Assembly (NCBI GenBank): GCA_013397455.1
Contig: VYZB01000289.1
Coordinates: 1,052,959 to 1,116,958, forward strand
Origin: Crotophaga sulcirostris
Lineage: Eukaryota; Chordata; Aves; Cuculiformes; Crotophagidae
Reading direction: 5' to 3'
DNA length: 64,000 nt
Positions 41,201-56,200 of this stretch are shown here, in pieces. The notes under the pieces were generated by a model. It saw only the letters and a list, made by a program, of their open reading frames with translations, was not told the DNA's origin and ran no database searches. Positions within the stretch are counted from its first letter, which is position 1. Each line of letters starts with the position of its first letter. The translations under genes were made by a program, and so were the position numbers.

Positions 41201-44200
41201 CAGGAAACCAGGTTGTGTGTTTCTATATGCTTGGATTGATTTTCCTAACACATATTACTTGCACAATGAATCTGGATATCGAAGGTGCAGTTAGAATGTA
41301 GTCGGGCTCACAGTTCTGTCTCAGAAAAGAGTCTTATGGGGAAAATGTCACTTCAAATTTGCTCAATTTGTTTAAGTAGCTCCCAGCTTCTTGCTTCTAA
41401 GAGCATACGGTTTCAAAACTTGGTAGCTGAATATAATTCACTGTTACTCATCTTCAAAAATATTATGCTATGTTTAAGAAGAGCAAGAACTTTGAAAGTT
41501 TGGCAGTGTGGGTTCATTTCAAAAGGAAGAAATTTTCTTTGGATTAAGAACGATACAGTAATAATTTAGTTTGCAATTGCATAAAACAAACTTACTTTTC
41601 AATCTCAGGAGCACCTCTCCCTTGAAAAGCTAGCAGCCCTTCATAGAAAATTAGAATTCACTTCCTAAGATACCACAGAAATTTAGTTTACTGAAGAAGA
41701 AATCAAGGTACTGACAGTAGTGCTATATATATATGCAGTAGTAGTGCCATATATGCTTTTCTAAAAGCAGTGTCTCCTCCTCATTTTTCTTAGCTACTGT
41801 GCAATGCTATAATATGGTGTTTATCAAACACCTGAGAGGAAGGCAAAGCTGTCTGTGTGTCACCTTATAAATTATAAGTTTGCATGAAAAACAAGACAAA
41901 TCAGAAAATTATCTTCAGTAGAGTTAGTGAGGGATTCTTGGCAGAATTCCTATCGCTTTTATACATGGTACATTACCAAGATTTTAGTGCAACTTCAGAG
42001 ACCCTGTTGGCTTTTTAAGGAGAAAGTGAATAGCAAGAGAAACAGGAAAAATAAAAGGGTAGGTTGTGGAGTTGGAAGCAGAGAAGAACTGCTTGGTTTG
42101 TATAAACAGTGAAAGCTTCAGAAGTTAGTTGATCAATGAACAAGCAAACTTCTTGCTAAAAGCCCCAAAATAACCTTGGAAGGGAATACGCAGACAGGAT
42201 GTGCATTTTCCATTAAAAAAAAAAAAGAAAAAAAAAAAAGAGTTCTGCTGTAATCAGAACAGGCTCAGCAAAGACAGATCCCCAAGGAGATAAGGCTGGA
42301 GCAAAGCCTGCAGGAAAGTGCTCAGGGGAAAGAGCTGACCTTTGGCTACCAGCCCAGGCTGGAAGACTCACTGCCAGGGTGTTTCTAGCCTCCTTCCTCC
42401 TGCCAGAGTTCTGGTTCATTCTCCTTTCCTTTCTACCAAAGCCTTGGCTGTACAACCCAAAGGGAAATGAAGCTCTAAACAAATACCCAAATAATTTCCT
42501 TGTGCAGATAATGTAGTGCAGTAATTCAGTAAGTCATTGTGATATTAACAGTTACATTAGCCGTGATATTAGTAATATGTCTAAAGGCAGACAAATCTCA
42601 AATGTCACAGTCTTACATGGGCCATATGTAACTATGTAAAGAGACCTTTTCAGTTCAGAAAGAATTTACATTTTTAAGAAGTAAAAATATTTGGAAAGTG
42701 TTATGCTGTTAACATCTGCAGTGAGAACAACTAGTTTAAGCTGAATTTAAAACAGGGATAAGGGGCTTTTAAAATGGTGCAAAGTCCTTGTTGATGACTG
42801 TTTTCATTTTACAACAGTGATTATGACAGTAGTTCATCATAAGAGAGACATGGATAAAAGTAGAGGGCACAAATCCTGCAATGGAAGCAGTAATATTATT
42901 TAACAAAAGTATAGATAATTTACATAATGAATCGTGAGATTTTTTTTGTCTGTACTTACACGAAACCTGCCAGGATGATGACACAGAATGGAATAATGCT
43001 TTGATTCTCTTCTCAAAAGTTCTTTTCTTTCCCTTAACCTGCCTTGTCAGATCTAAGAGATCTCTTTATCCGAGACAGCAAACAGAAAAGATCTTCATGA
43101 CACTCTGGACTCTTAAAAACCACAGTTTTAGCAATGCTATTCTTCATCACTGAACAGGTAGTGTATTAATAAAAGGAAAACCCACCCTGAATTTGGTCAA
43201 ACTGTATGCAGTTTGATAAGAACCAGCTTAGTACCAGTCCTAAGCATGAACATCAGCAGTATCCTCTAAATATAGTTTACTGACTCAAGGACTGTCTCCT
43301 GGGGTGGGGTGTGTGTTAAGGCTCTTGAACGAATTTGCATACCCCTATGACTTTCGAAGGATTTTTGATCATACCTAGGAATGACAATAAAATATAACCA
43401 CAAATCTACTCTCCTCAGCTTTTAATTGTCCTTCTAGACAGTCAGAAGAAATGGATGAAGTGCAAGACCACCTATTTTACTGTCTGCTACTGTCTCTTCT
43501 ATGGTGACAGGCTCAACATTGCTTCAGCCCATCGCTGCTTGGGTCTGACAAAGGTCACTGAGAAGCAGCAAGTTTGGCAGGAAATGGATATTATCTCTGA
43601 GGGTCAATATCAAAGCACATTAATTTTATTGAGTTCCATTAATGTTTCTGTAAATACAGTGCTTTCTTATAGTCATTTCTGTGAAAGCAAAGGATTTACA
43701 TGTGATCTGAACTGACCCCAAAGCTTTTTCCAGTTTACTCCTGAATATCTGGGTCTAAAAGAACTATCATAGCACTAAAACAAGCAGAAAGAGAAGAGTT
43801 ACTTTCTGTTCTTCACCATTGCTCCTAAAAAATGTACTATTTGACTCAGTCAAACTCAGACCAAAAAGTCCCTTTAGTTTTTTTAATGGAAGTCTGCAGT
43901 AAAACAAGCTCCATCCACAAATAAATTATTTTATCTCTCATACATGTACCAAACACTGCTGCACTAAAAGAAAGAATAGTATCCTGTTTGGCACAGAATA
44001 TTCAAAATGGAAATTCCTTCAGTTATTGTCCCTCTATCAAATAGCTCCCCTTAACTACCCGTTGAGGTCCACCTTTTCCATCAGATCTTGTCTGACATCC
44101 GTGTTCCAAGAAATATCACATTTCATAAGGATTCATGCAGTAATATATATTATGATTAAAGGTAGTAAAGTGTAGCCTTTTGTGTCATCACCTAGCAGCG

Positions 44201-47200
44201 TAAGTGAACTTCCCAAGCTATAGGACATGATGTTCCACACATTCTCTCACTCACTTTTAAACAGAATTAGCCAGAAAAAAATTATTTTTCCTCAACCCTT
44301 TCTGTGGGTAATTTGATGAAAAAATCTTCAGGACATGTTAACTCCTGCCTGGAGTCTGACTCAGGGCCCTGCATAACAGTTGTCCCATTTTACCTGGGAC
44401 AATCTTATTCACAACATCAATACTAAATAAATGCTATAAGTAATAATTTCCCGTTGACTAATAAAAAGGGAGTGAGAAAGGAAGAAGAGATGAATGCACT
44501 TAAATAGGTAATTTAAACTGCTGGAATTTGTGCTCTAGCTTTTCATATTTTTAAGAATACTGCCATCTACTGAGGATCTGAGAGACACTCTCTCTCATAG
44601 AGCTCACCCCTAGAGTCACTTCCAATAGTTTCTCAATGACACTCTCTCTCATCCAATTAACCGTTCTACTAGTTTTTCAGAAATTAATTACCGTAATTAA
44701 CAAAATTTCACCAGCTAATGGCTTGGTTCTGCTACACAGAGTTGGGATGTGCCAGCAGCTAGTTGCATTCCTAACTTCCATAGTTCTGAATGAACAATCT
44801 AGTTTTATTTCAATCCCTCTGTATGCACTTTAACTGTATTAAAGTATTTTAGAGCAGACAGCAGATGCAACATAAGCAATATGCTTGTTCAGAGTGGGTG
44901 AGTGTATGGAAGGTTTGACAAAGCAAAACAGATCCTAAGCTGTATTGAAAGTTTATGGATTGTTAGGCCCGAAGAGTCAGACTCTTCTGGTTGCTAGATC
45001 CATTAGCAGTATTTCAAACAATTTTCAAGGGACGTCCTCACTTGTGCCCTTGCAGTAAGTATTTTGGGACAAAACCCTGTGCACTACATTAAGACAAGTA
45101 TAGAAACACTTAGTCAACTGATAGCCAAAGCCTTTGCTGTTCTAATCTGTTCATTCAGTGAAATTTGCAGTTCCTTCTGCCACAGTTCTAGGTAAATTTT
45201 AGTACTTCCACATCTGCAAAAAGTAAGCAATTCTTGGAAGTGAAGCTACGGAAAAGTAACAGACTCTGTTTAGATGCCACTTTGATATGTTCAGACTCAC
45301 CTCAGAGTGTCCTTCTTTGTAAAGCTTTGGCAGCAACCTCACCATAACACAGACAGCACCTGGTAGTGCAATGGCGCAGTCTCCCATTTCCCACCTGCAG
45401 GAAAAAAGATGCCTAAGGCTTATCATCATAATTATCATTAACAGTAGAGAGGGTCCAACAATGTTCCTGCACTGTACAGTATTAAATCCTGTTAGTACTA
45501 ACCAGGCTCAGCATTTGAAACTAAGAAAACAATACAGATGACCTAGAACAGCTAGAAACCTCCTGTCACAGTAACAAAGACAGGACATAATCTGCTTGTG
45601 AGCTCACATCCCAGTGACCTGTAGATTCCGTGCAGTAGCCTCTTGGAACAAACTTTGCCTTTGAAGGTACTTTCAGTATAGAAAACAGACAACCAGAGGC
45701 ATCTTTCTGATGCATCACTCCAGAACCAGTGGTATATTTTCTATTTTAAAGCAGTCTGTAACTTTGATCAGACAATAACTTCAGTACCTTCCAACCATAA
45801 TACCGGTCAGCAAATATGAGACAGTCTTGATGAAATTGGTATGACGTCCTTCCCTTGCAACATTAGACTCTGCCTAAACTAGTTAAAGAAAGTTAAATAT
45901 CTGTGCTACATGTCACCTTTGTACATTCAAGCACAGGAGGGAACTGAGGTATCAGAGTTCTATCCCAGAGAAGATCTACCTATGCCATGATGCAGGCCAG
46001 AGGTCAGATATATACCAAAGATTAAGCCCCAACATAGCAGTTTAGCACTGCAAGGTCGTCATGTTCAGAGTATCATCAGCATTTCTGGGTGCACCTCTGA
46101 AATGGAGTTGTGATGTGCACCATCAGAAACATCTGTCCCAAATAGATGTCCTGAGAAAAACAAAGGCAACATGTAATAGCTCTAATTAGACTGAAAAAAT
46201 AAAGCACAGTAGGCATTATGGACTCTATAAAAGAAAGGGTACAAGCAAAACAGTAAGCATTAAAAAAAAAGTTCTTACAAGGGACCTTAAAGAGGCTAAA
46301 AATGCTGTAATTAACATGTTAGCCACTTCCAAAAGAAAAAGAGGTATCATCTGCTATATCAGAGCAACGAGTAACGTGTAGCACACTGCCACACAGCGAC
46401 AAATAATTCTTACTGCACCCTCAAGAAAGTTCCTTTTTAAGAAAGTGATCATTAGCAATATTTTCCGTGAAATGCATTAAAATCAGATCTGGTATAAATA
46501 GTTACTGCATCAGTGGCTCCAATGTGGACACATATGCCTGTACTTGAAAAGAACGTAGGTAAGTTTTTTAATGTCAAACAAGGAAAAAGTATGCCCTGAA
46601 AACACGGTCTCCTCCCATCTCGCCCCCAAAAACCCTAACCACATTTGAAGAGAAAAATCCAGGCCCACTGGAATCAATAGGATCGAAATTCAGTCTGTTC
46701 TCCTGCTGTGGCTGTGCTCCCCATAGCATGTTTATTTTTAGCCTAAGCCACTCTATTCAAGGGCTGATTTCCCAAATTTCCAATTCAGTTCAAACTTCCG
46801 CCTCTAGCACTGTAAAAATATATTGCCAGGAAAAGTGTCCAGTTCTCCTAAAACATAGCAGTCTTCCTAAAGACTTAGGCATTGAAGAAATATGGTTACC
46901 TCTGAACTCAAAGTTTTTCTTTAATATGGGTAATTTTTTAATAATGCATATTATATGTGGTAAAGGTAAAATGTGAGCGAGCAAAATGTAAATATCAGAA
47001 GACAATATGAGAAAGTGACCCTTCAAAAATTAAATACAATCATGAAATGATTAAGACATTGCCATAACTATAAGGAGATGTTTTCTTAATTTTGAGTACC
47101 GCCTAACATGTTTAGCACTCTCCAGGGCTGTTAAGAAGAAAGAACAAAGAAGGAAAATCCAGAGTCCCTGACCAGCAACAAACTGCACTTCAACCTCCTT

Positions 47201-50200
47201 GCCAGCACTGTACACTCGCTCCCCTCTTAATATTACATAGGCCTTATCTCCAGTATTCTCTGTGGTTTTCCAAAAGGCCCTCATTTTCTGGCTTGTCTTA
47301 GTACAAAAGCTGTCTCCACCAACTCCTCACTCCTGCAAATTTCCCATCTCTTGCTCTCCCACCTCAGGGCTATCCAGTCAGCCCCATGATTCCACTCCAT
47401 CTACCCCACTAGGATCATGGTATGAATCCCAAATCTGCTCTGCACTGCCTGCTACTTAAAAATAAGACAAACCAGAGGTTTTGGGGACAAAATGAGATGC
47501 CACAAAGAACCTAAAGAGCCATTATCACAGTGGGTCTGTAGTAACAGCAGCTGCAGCAGCCATTCTGCTAGGGCCTCCCTCCCAAAGAGAGATCAGCCTC
47601 AGTTAAACACAGCTTGCAGCAAGCTATCTCTAATTACCAGGAGCAAAAGGAAAAACAGTGACCCGACCTGTCACAGAAGGTGTTTCAAACATTAATGCAG
47701 GAGCAGGAATACAAAAGGCTGCTTTTCAGATGGGAACGGAAGGGTCAATTCCCCTGTAACCCAGCAGCTTGCAGCATAATTGACCACAGGACAGTGTTAC
47801 AGGCAAGAATATAAAAATGTTGATTTTTCCTGTGCCTCAGTCACAGGCTCCCATAGGATCACTTCTTTTTGCCCTTTTAGGGGATGTTTAACACGTTGCA
47901 GGAAGGAGAACCACAGGCCACCTACACTGGCTGTACTCAAGTTCCTCCTTTCAAACTGCATAGCGCCAGGCTGAAGCCTTCTTCAGGAGGAAGTGTGAGT
48001 ATAGAGTACAGTTAAGAGGAAGCTGCATCAGGGGAACCACAGGGTTGCAGGACTCTGGGAACTTGATTTCTTCTTTTTTATTTTCAGAAAAATTACTGCT
48101 GGAAAAGGATATAGGCTGTATGGTCTGAAGATTGACAGCTTGCCAGTAGGTGATCCTCTACTGTGTTTGTATGCACTGGACACTCCCCAGCCACCTCCAG
48201 CTAATTTGGCTTCCTTTTGTGCCTTCACATCCCTGAACCAAAGCCAAACTGTCCCAAATCAGACACCGTGAATTGAATGGATCCCAATTCCCATGACTAA
48301 TTTCTCTACAAATGCTGTTCATTCAGTTATTGCACAGCCTCACAGATCAGCAGGCAAAACAACACAAGGATCTAGGAAGCCTTGCTTTATGTTTCAGGTT
48401 TTGTAACTCGAGAAAGACAAGCAGAAGTCAGAGCCATGCCCAGTTCTGGGCCCCTCAGTTTGAGAAGGATGCCAAGATACTGGAGTGTGTCCAGAGGAGA
48501 GCAACGAAGATGGTGAAGGGGCTGGAGCACAAGCCCTGTGAGGAGGGACTGAGGAAGCTGGGGCTGTTTAGCCTGGAGAAGAGGAGGCTCAGGGGAGACC
48601 TTATTGCTCTCTACAACTACCTAAAAGGAGGTTGTAGTCAGGCAGGGGTTGGTCTCTTCTCTCGGGTGACCAGTGACAGAACTAGAGGACATGGACGCAA
48701 GCTTTGTCAGGGGAGGTTTAGGCTTGATATTAGGAAAAAATTCTTCACTGAAAGGGTGATTGGCCCTTGGAATGCGCTGCCTGGGGAGGTGGTGGAGTCG
48801 CCCTCCCTGGAGTTGTTTAAGAGGAGATTGGATGAGGCCCTTAGTGCCATGGTTTAGAAGATGAGTTGGTGTTGGTGTTAGTGTTAGTGTTGGGTTATAG
48901 GTTGGACTCGATGATCTCAAAGGTCCTTTCCAATCTTGTAATACTGTGATACTGTGACAATGGTTTCTCCCTTATCTGTCCTAAGCCTTCCTTAAACACA
49001 CATGTAAGCTATAGGCTATGGACTTCTCACAACCACCACCATCCATGCACTATCCACACACTGACCCACATTCTCCTAATGGGGGCCAGGAAGATTTAAT
49101 TAGAAAAGAATATTAATTTGTCCTGAACCACTAAGTCCTAGCCGCAGCACTGAGTATCTTCTAGTGTCATTTGAAGCATGGTGACAAGGGAGCAAACATT
49201 CCCATGACTATTTAAAAATCAGTTGCACAGGGAGCAAAGAAATCTACTGCAGGTTTTTATAGTTGCTTCAAACAAGTACAGATATGACCAGAAATACTTA
49301 CTTAGCCTGTCTCAGCACTAAGTGAACGAAAGTTCTGCTGACTTCAGCGCTTGCTTGCTATAGGTGGCAGACCTAATGACTTGGTCTTTAAACATAGAAG
49401 ATGACTGTGGAACAACGAACAATAAGGGCTGAGGGAATCTCACAGTTATAAACTTTGCCTTTTTAAGCATAATTCCAACCAGAAACATTTTTGAGAAAAG
49501 GACTAAGAGATCCAAGATAAAGCAACAGACACATGAAAGGGCAGAAAAGCTCACAAGTTACAAAATGCAAGTTATTTGTAATTGATTCACAACTGGCAGC
49601 TACATTGATTTCTGGTGTAGTCCTTCTTTCCTGCAAAAGATATATATTTTGATATAATTCTTCATTATACGAGGCAGGCAACATAACTATTCCTTTTCCA
49701 ATTTTCTCTGTTTCAGCTGTATGAGTAAATGTGAGTGAGAGTTTGTGCAGGACTCACATGCATGGGGAACCATTTAAAATAACTTTAAATAGTTTTTATT
49801 TTTAATTTATCAGGTGACTGGGAGCAGCTTTCCACATAAATGAAAAAGTCAAAATTGATTGGGGCAGATTGAGGCAGAGATTAAATGCAAATTCCACATC
49901 TCACCAACACTTTCCTTAGGGCTCTCAGGATTTTGTGTCCCACTGCTCCACTGAACACTTATACCCCAATTTTTATCATCATTTACCTTTCAAAAAGAGG
50001 TGATTTCTGCTGTCTGGAGGCCTGGGAGTTGGGACTGCAGCACTGATTTGTTTGTTCTAGGCAGGTTATGTCATACCTTCTGTCACTTTACTACCTTATA
50101 AAGTACAGATAACAGCCTTACTATTATATCTCCTGTAGTAAATAAAGACTTACTTCTCTTCAGGGTTTTCCCATAGCCTATAGGAAGAAGCAGGACAATT

Positions 50201-53200
50201 ATTGCCTGTTTTTTTGAAAGCAAAAGCTTGGGGTCCCTCATGATCATTTCTTGATGCCTCTTCCATCTCTGGCTTTCTCTCCTTGAAGTAACACTCCAGA
50301 TGGAGGGTTCCTTTGACCATGTGATCAAGAAAATTCAGAATCCATATGCAGTTCTTTAAGCATATTGGGAAAGGTTCAGAAGAGCAGAAAGCTGCATCTA
50401 AGAATTCGGCAAATGTCCTTGTCTTCTCAAGGCTCATAGGGATTTGCCATTCCCCTTGTGTCCAGAAGCATCCAAGTGACCCAAGATCCTCTGCCATCTT
50501 TTCAAAGAGACCATTTCTCTGGAAAAAGTTGCTGTTGACAGGATCCAGGTGCAGGGCTGCTGTTATCCCCTGAAGCGTGTAGAAAACAAGCTCTAATATG
50601 CAATTCTGTCCAACTGCTGCCCATAGCCCAGATGGAGGGTCTTGCAATGCACCTTCCATGTCTGAGAGAAGGGACAGGAGTCCATTGAATCCACTGCAGG
50701 TTCTGAAAGCTGAATGGCTTTTTGGACTCTCCAGTATCCTCAGGAGAGACTACAAACATTGGGAAGAAAAGAGACAGAAAAAACATTTCAAGTAAGGGAC
50801 AAAAAAGCTTTAGAATATTTTAAAATTCTAAGCGTCTACCAAAATTCTTGCACTAAAATTTCACTCTGAAGAAAAATAGTTGGTCAAAGTAAAGGGCACT
50901 ATTGCACAGCTTCTCTCCTCTTCCCTCATACATGCAATGAGTCAAACAACCAAGATTTGAATGCACTCCCAGCAGCATCGCATGGAGTCAGCCTGACAGG
51001 TAGGGAATATTGTTCTCTGGAATAAGCAAGAAATCAAATTTCCTGCATTACATAACCAGGTCAGATTGGCAAGAAGTCCTGTTTCAGACTATCGGCTATT
51101 TTTTTCATACATCTTCTCAAACTCTCTCAAGAAATGTGCCTTTACCTTAAAAAAATGAAAGCAGAGATTCAAATGTAAATAATCTCACATAGAAACTGAG
51201 AAGGCAGGGCAGCTCTGTATAGGCAAGTCTTCCTACAGCCCTGAATACACAGCCATACTAGGCTTTTACTCATGACTGAGCAGACTCTTTCAAAAAAAAA
51301 GCAGTGACAAAGGATGGCCCAAAGAATACTGTAAGCAGGAGGCTCACCTCATTAGCACAGACAATAAAAATTCCCTTTCTCAGCAGAGCTATTTTTAAAG
51401 TTTGCACAACACTTTGGAGGAAAACAGCCATAAAGAATTAGATCCTAAGATAATGAAGTCATTAGATTTTCTCTAACTTCAAAGGGCTTAAAGCAGATTA
51501 TATGAGAATGTCACTTGATAATATGACAATATTCCACATGCATAAAAAGCAATGTATACCACTTGTAAATTTTGAGCACTATGGACTTGCTATTTTAAAA
51601 CAAACCTAGAAAAGTCACTAAGAGTTGTGTTGTAGTGGTGAAAGTAAAATTAGCGAGAAAAAAGAGCTTACAAGAAGACAGTCTACTAGAGGGTAGGTTG
51701 GCCCTACAGAGGGACCTGGACAGACTGGAGAGATGGGCTGATTCCAATAGGATAATCTTTAATAAGGCCAAATGCCGGGTTCTACACTTTGGACACAATA
51801 ACCCCATGCAAAGCTATAGACTGGGGACAGAGTGGCTGGAGAGTAGTCAGGCAGAAAAGGACTTGGGAGTACTGATAGATAGGAAACTCGACATGAGCCA
51901 GCAGTGTGCCCAGATGGCCAAGAAGGCCAATGGTATCCTGGCCTGCATCAGGAATAGTGTGGCCAGCAGGACCAGAGAAGTTATCATCCCCTTATACTCA
52001 GCATTGGTTAGGCCACACCTTGAGTACTGTGTGCAGTTCTGGGCCCCTCAGTTTGAGAAGGATGCCAAGATACTGGAGTGTGTCCAGAGGAGAGCAACGA
52101 AGATGGTGAAGGGGCTGGAGCACAAGCCCTTCGAGGAGGGACTGAGGGAGCTGGGGCTGTTTAGCCTGGAGAAGAGGAGGCTCAGGGGAGACCTTATTGC
52201 TCTCTACAACTACCTAAAAGGAGGTTGTAGTCAGGCAGGGGTTGGTCTCTTCTCTCAAGTGACCAGTGACAGAACTAGAGGACATGGACGCAAGCTTTGT
52301 CAGGGGAGGTTTAGGCTTGATATTAGGAAAAAATTCTTCACTGAAAGGGTGATTGGCCCTTGGAATGCGCTGCCTGGGGAGGTGGTGGAGTCGCCCTCCC
52401 TGGAGTTGTTTAAGAGGAGATTGGATGAGGCCCTTAGTGCCATGGTTTAGAAGATGAGTTGGTGTTGGTGTTAGTGTTAGTGTTGGGTTATAGGTTGGAC
52501 TCGATGATCTCGAAGGTCCTTTCCAACCTTGTAATACTGTGATACTCTGATACTGTAATCCATCCCAGCTTTTGGGGATGGTACACAAATCGTTTTGTAA
52601 ATATGATGCTATTTCAGTCACCAGGGAACATTCAAATTTGAGCTGTACTTTTTCACATTGGAAAGGGGTAATTTTACGTATATAGTTTCCAAAGAGATAT
52701 CCAACGAAACAGGTTCACTTCACAACCTGCTGAAGAGGAAGTTTCTAACATAAATATATCACCCTGTAACAGGATCTAGGACTGTGTTGCCAGAAATGTT
52801 GGCAGGGGAGGGAGAACTCTATTACTGTCATTCAGTTTTGTATGATAATGTATCAAACGAGGCAGAGACTTCTGAACAGGGAGTAAATTTAATAACTCAG
52901 AGTTGAAGTTATCAGGATGGCTTTAACACATTTCAGAGAAGGTCAACAGTAACCACATTTCCTCCAGCTATAACTCAGTTAGAATTTAATCACCTATGAG
53001 TTAGTATTCCTCTGTCTTGAATCTATAAAACTGATGTCTGCTGGAAATCCACTAACTCAGTTAAGGTTAACAGAATTTATTTCACATTCCATTATTTGTT
53101 ATTCCTCATAATTGTCCACGTGCCTCACTGGAATATGGCAGTGCTAATTGCATTTAGGCTCAGGCTTTAACAGCTAAATGTATATTAGCAAATCAATCTG

Positions 53201-56200
53201 AATTTGTGTGTAACACAATCACAGTCCCGATGGATGCAGATAATAAATTCATTTGCTTACATTATGTTTTAATATAGTTATCATTTGTCAAAATTAGACA
53301 CTGAAACTACATTTATTTTCATATTAGTGTGGACAGAGTACTCAACATTTTCACAAATATTGTTGAAGTCTACAGTTTCAAATCAAAGCGATAAACTTTG
53401 TCACATTCTTTTTTTTTTAAAGTAACATGGTTCTTTTGTCACAGAAGCAGCTGCAATATTGTGCTGAAAGGTGAATTAAGTAGAATGAAAGTCTAAAACA
53501 GTGCTTACAACACTGCTGCTTTTCAATTTGATGCCTGTGATCTAAATCAAAATAAAGCACACCGATTCTTTCCCCTGCTTCCTTGCTTGTGGATAAGGCC
53601 CTCTATAAACACAATAGAGGCTATGAGTAGTTCTAATTTCTTCCTCCAAACATTCATAAGACTCCTCCTTTCCATCATCTCATGTCTTTTCCCATGACAC
53701 TGGTGTATGTGAGAGATGACAAAATTAAGGACAGCCAAGTTTCAACCTTGGAAATTTATCAGAATCAAGCTGTTAATCTCATGCATACCCTGCTCCTTCC
53801 AATATTATTCCTTTAACTCTCCTCACATCCTCCCTCCACATCTCCTCCATTTGCATTCACATTTGTTTCTCCCTTCTATGCCCTTTGCCCTTTCCATTTC
53901 TCCACTCTGCATTACTATATAAGTCTTCAAAATACTTCACAATATGATACAGAGTGAAGTTACCACACACATATCACTAAAAATCAAAACACCAAATTCA
54001 TCAGAATCAAAAACTAGCCCATGGCTCTTTCTTCTACACTTACCTTCTTGGAGAAAACACAGTGCTAGAGGTAAGATTAAGAGCAATTTGCCAGAAGCCA
54101 AGCAGTTTCCAAGAAAACAACAACCAAGTGGGAAGCCACATTAATTACCTTCAGTAGATCCAGTTTCAGATGTAGTTCCCCTTGAGTAGAAGAACAGAGA
54201 GCCCCAATAATAATGCTCATGTATTCTTCATAGTTTATGACTGATAGCTGCTCCAAGATGCTGAGAGTAGCATTCCTGTAGCACTCATCATCCAAAAATA
54301 TCTTGATATATGGCACCATTCCATAGTCCTTCAGAACAACTGGGGGCAAAACCAGTATCATTTGTTAGATAAACTTTCCTTTACCTGTAGTTTTCACAGG
54401 TAGATTTTCAGTGTTGGTGTAAAGTGTCACATTTCTACAAATACAGCCAGAGAGGCAAGAAGATCTGGTTAAGCGAAAGACGCAAGCTGAATGGCACAAA
54501 TAGAACCAGGGATAAAATGACTGGATGACCATGGTTTCTAATCCTCAGAGATACCAGCTTCTTAATTCAGTAATGAATGAAAAGAAAAAGGCACCTTAAC
54601 ACTATTCAGCTTAAATGCCTCTTTAGTTTATGAAGGGAACTTTTTCACAGTTTGTGACAATGTATTGACACATTTGTGGTACCGTTATCCCTACACTTCT
54701 AGCTTTTGTCCTCCACTTCCACTGAAACACAAAAGTCAGAAATTTTTTTGGTGCTCCATAAGAGGCAATAGGATTACTTACCACTAAATATCACAAAGGT
54801 AATGCAGTCATATGTCATTTCTTACCAATGTTCCTCACAGACCCCACTGTAAGGGCAGACACCATATTCAGCATTACAGCATTTAATTCCTTCTCAATGC
54901 CTTCTTCCAAACCAGGTAGATGGGTTCCAGCTGTCAGCATATTAAAAGTTGTATTACAATTTATACAAGACGTGGTTAACCGTAGCTACAATATATTAAA
55001 CCAATAAGGGAAAGTGGTTCTCCAGCAAGTTCTAGTTTTCCCTTAAATATTATTTACAGGCCACTTGAACCCTAAAACGAGCAACAAATACAGAGAGGGC
55101 ATTGTCTAGTCATCAAGGTTTAGTCTGGAACTGGGAAACACAGGTCTGATTCTATGCTCTGCAGCCCAGAACTCCTGCATAACTATAGACAATAGTGGTG
55201 TTTCCACCTTCCAACTAAAGTAGAGTTACCCGTTTGTTGACACCTGGTAGGAAAACACACAAATAGAAGAATATTACAGCTATGAAGTGATAAGATACTA
55301 TAGCAACAGGGAGTACTTAAATACCTAAACTAAAAGTCAAGAGCAGAGACTGCTTTCATGTTCAAAGGCAAACATTTCTGGTACCAGACAGTGTAAGGTT
55401 ATTTTTAGTCCTAAAAGTCTTGAAGTTTGAAGGCTAAATTTCTGGAAAGCAAAAAAGGGAAATAGTCATCATTTCACACAGTGTCTTTCCACCTGTCCTT
55501 CTTCATGTATGTCTAAATTTACAGATTACATATGTATTCAATCATTCATTGTATAAAATTTAGATCACCAAGTGATCTAAAGCATTAAAATTAATGCAAA
55601 GACAGAAGAAAGACCCTATGTACCAGCTCATAATCAGAAGGTAAGTTTTCCAGAACCTTGCTATTTATCTTGACAATACTTATCTATGTACTCTTGTACA
55701 AAACTCCAGTTCTCTGATATCAAGAATACAAATCTGAGTGTCCCTGTAGGTAATGAATGTTTGCACTCCAGTACTTCATTCATATTCTTTTTGTTGCTTG
55801 GAATAAATGTGCATAAATAAGTAAATCATGCTTGCTGCATCAGATGTTATACATAGTACCTTGGGTCACTCCTCCTTTACCAAATGACTATTTCACTGAA
55901 ATTTAAAGGTATTTCCCAATTCATACAACACAGAAAATGTTATCATGCATTTAACTTTCTTTAAAATAATAGTTACAATCTTTTAATTATATGAATGTGC
56001 CCCCTAAGTCAGCAGTACCCCACAGTTACCACAGCAGAACTATTACTGTCCTGTTTTTATAACAAGAGATAATTATGTCAGCTGAAAATGCATGGTAGTA
56101 GCTGGGGGTAATATAAGGCCAAAATTCAAGGATCTGTTTTCCATCATCAGTCCTCAGGATTAAGAGTTGTTTTCAGAGAAACTAAGCATTTTACTCTCAA

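Noticed and set aside
42214..42482. Poly-A run next to a somewhat GC-richer segment, considered as a processed pseudogene tail
   Set aside because: No recognisable coding remnant or target-site duplication could be seen beside the A-run.
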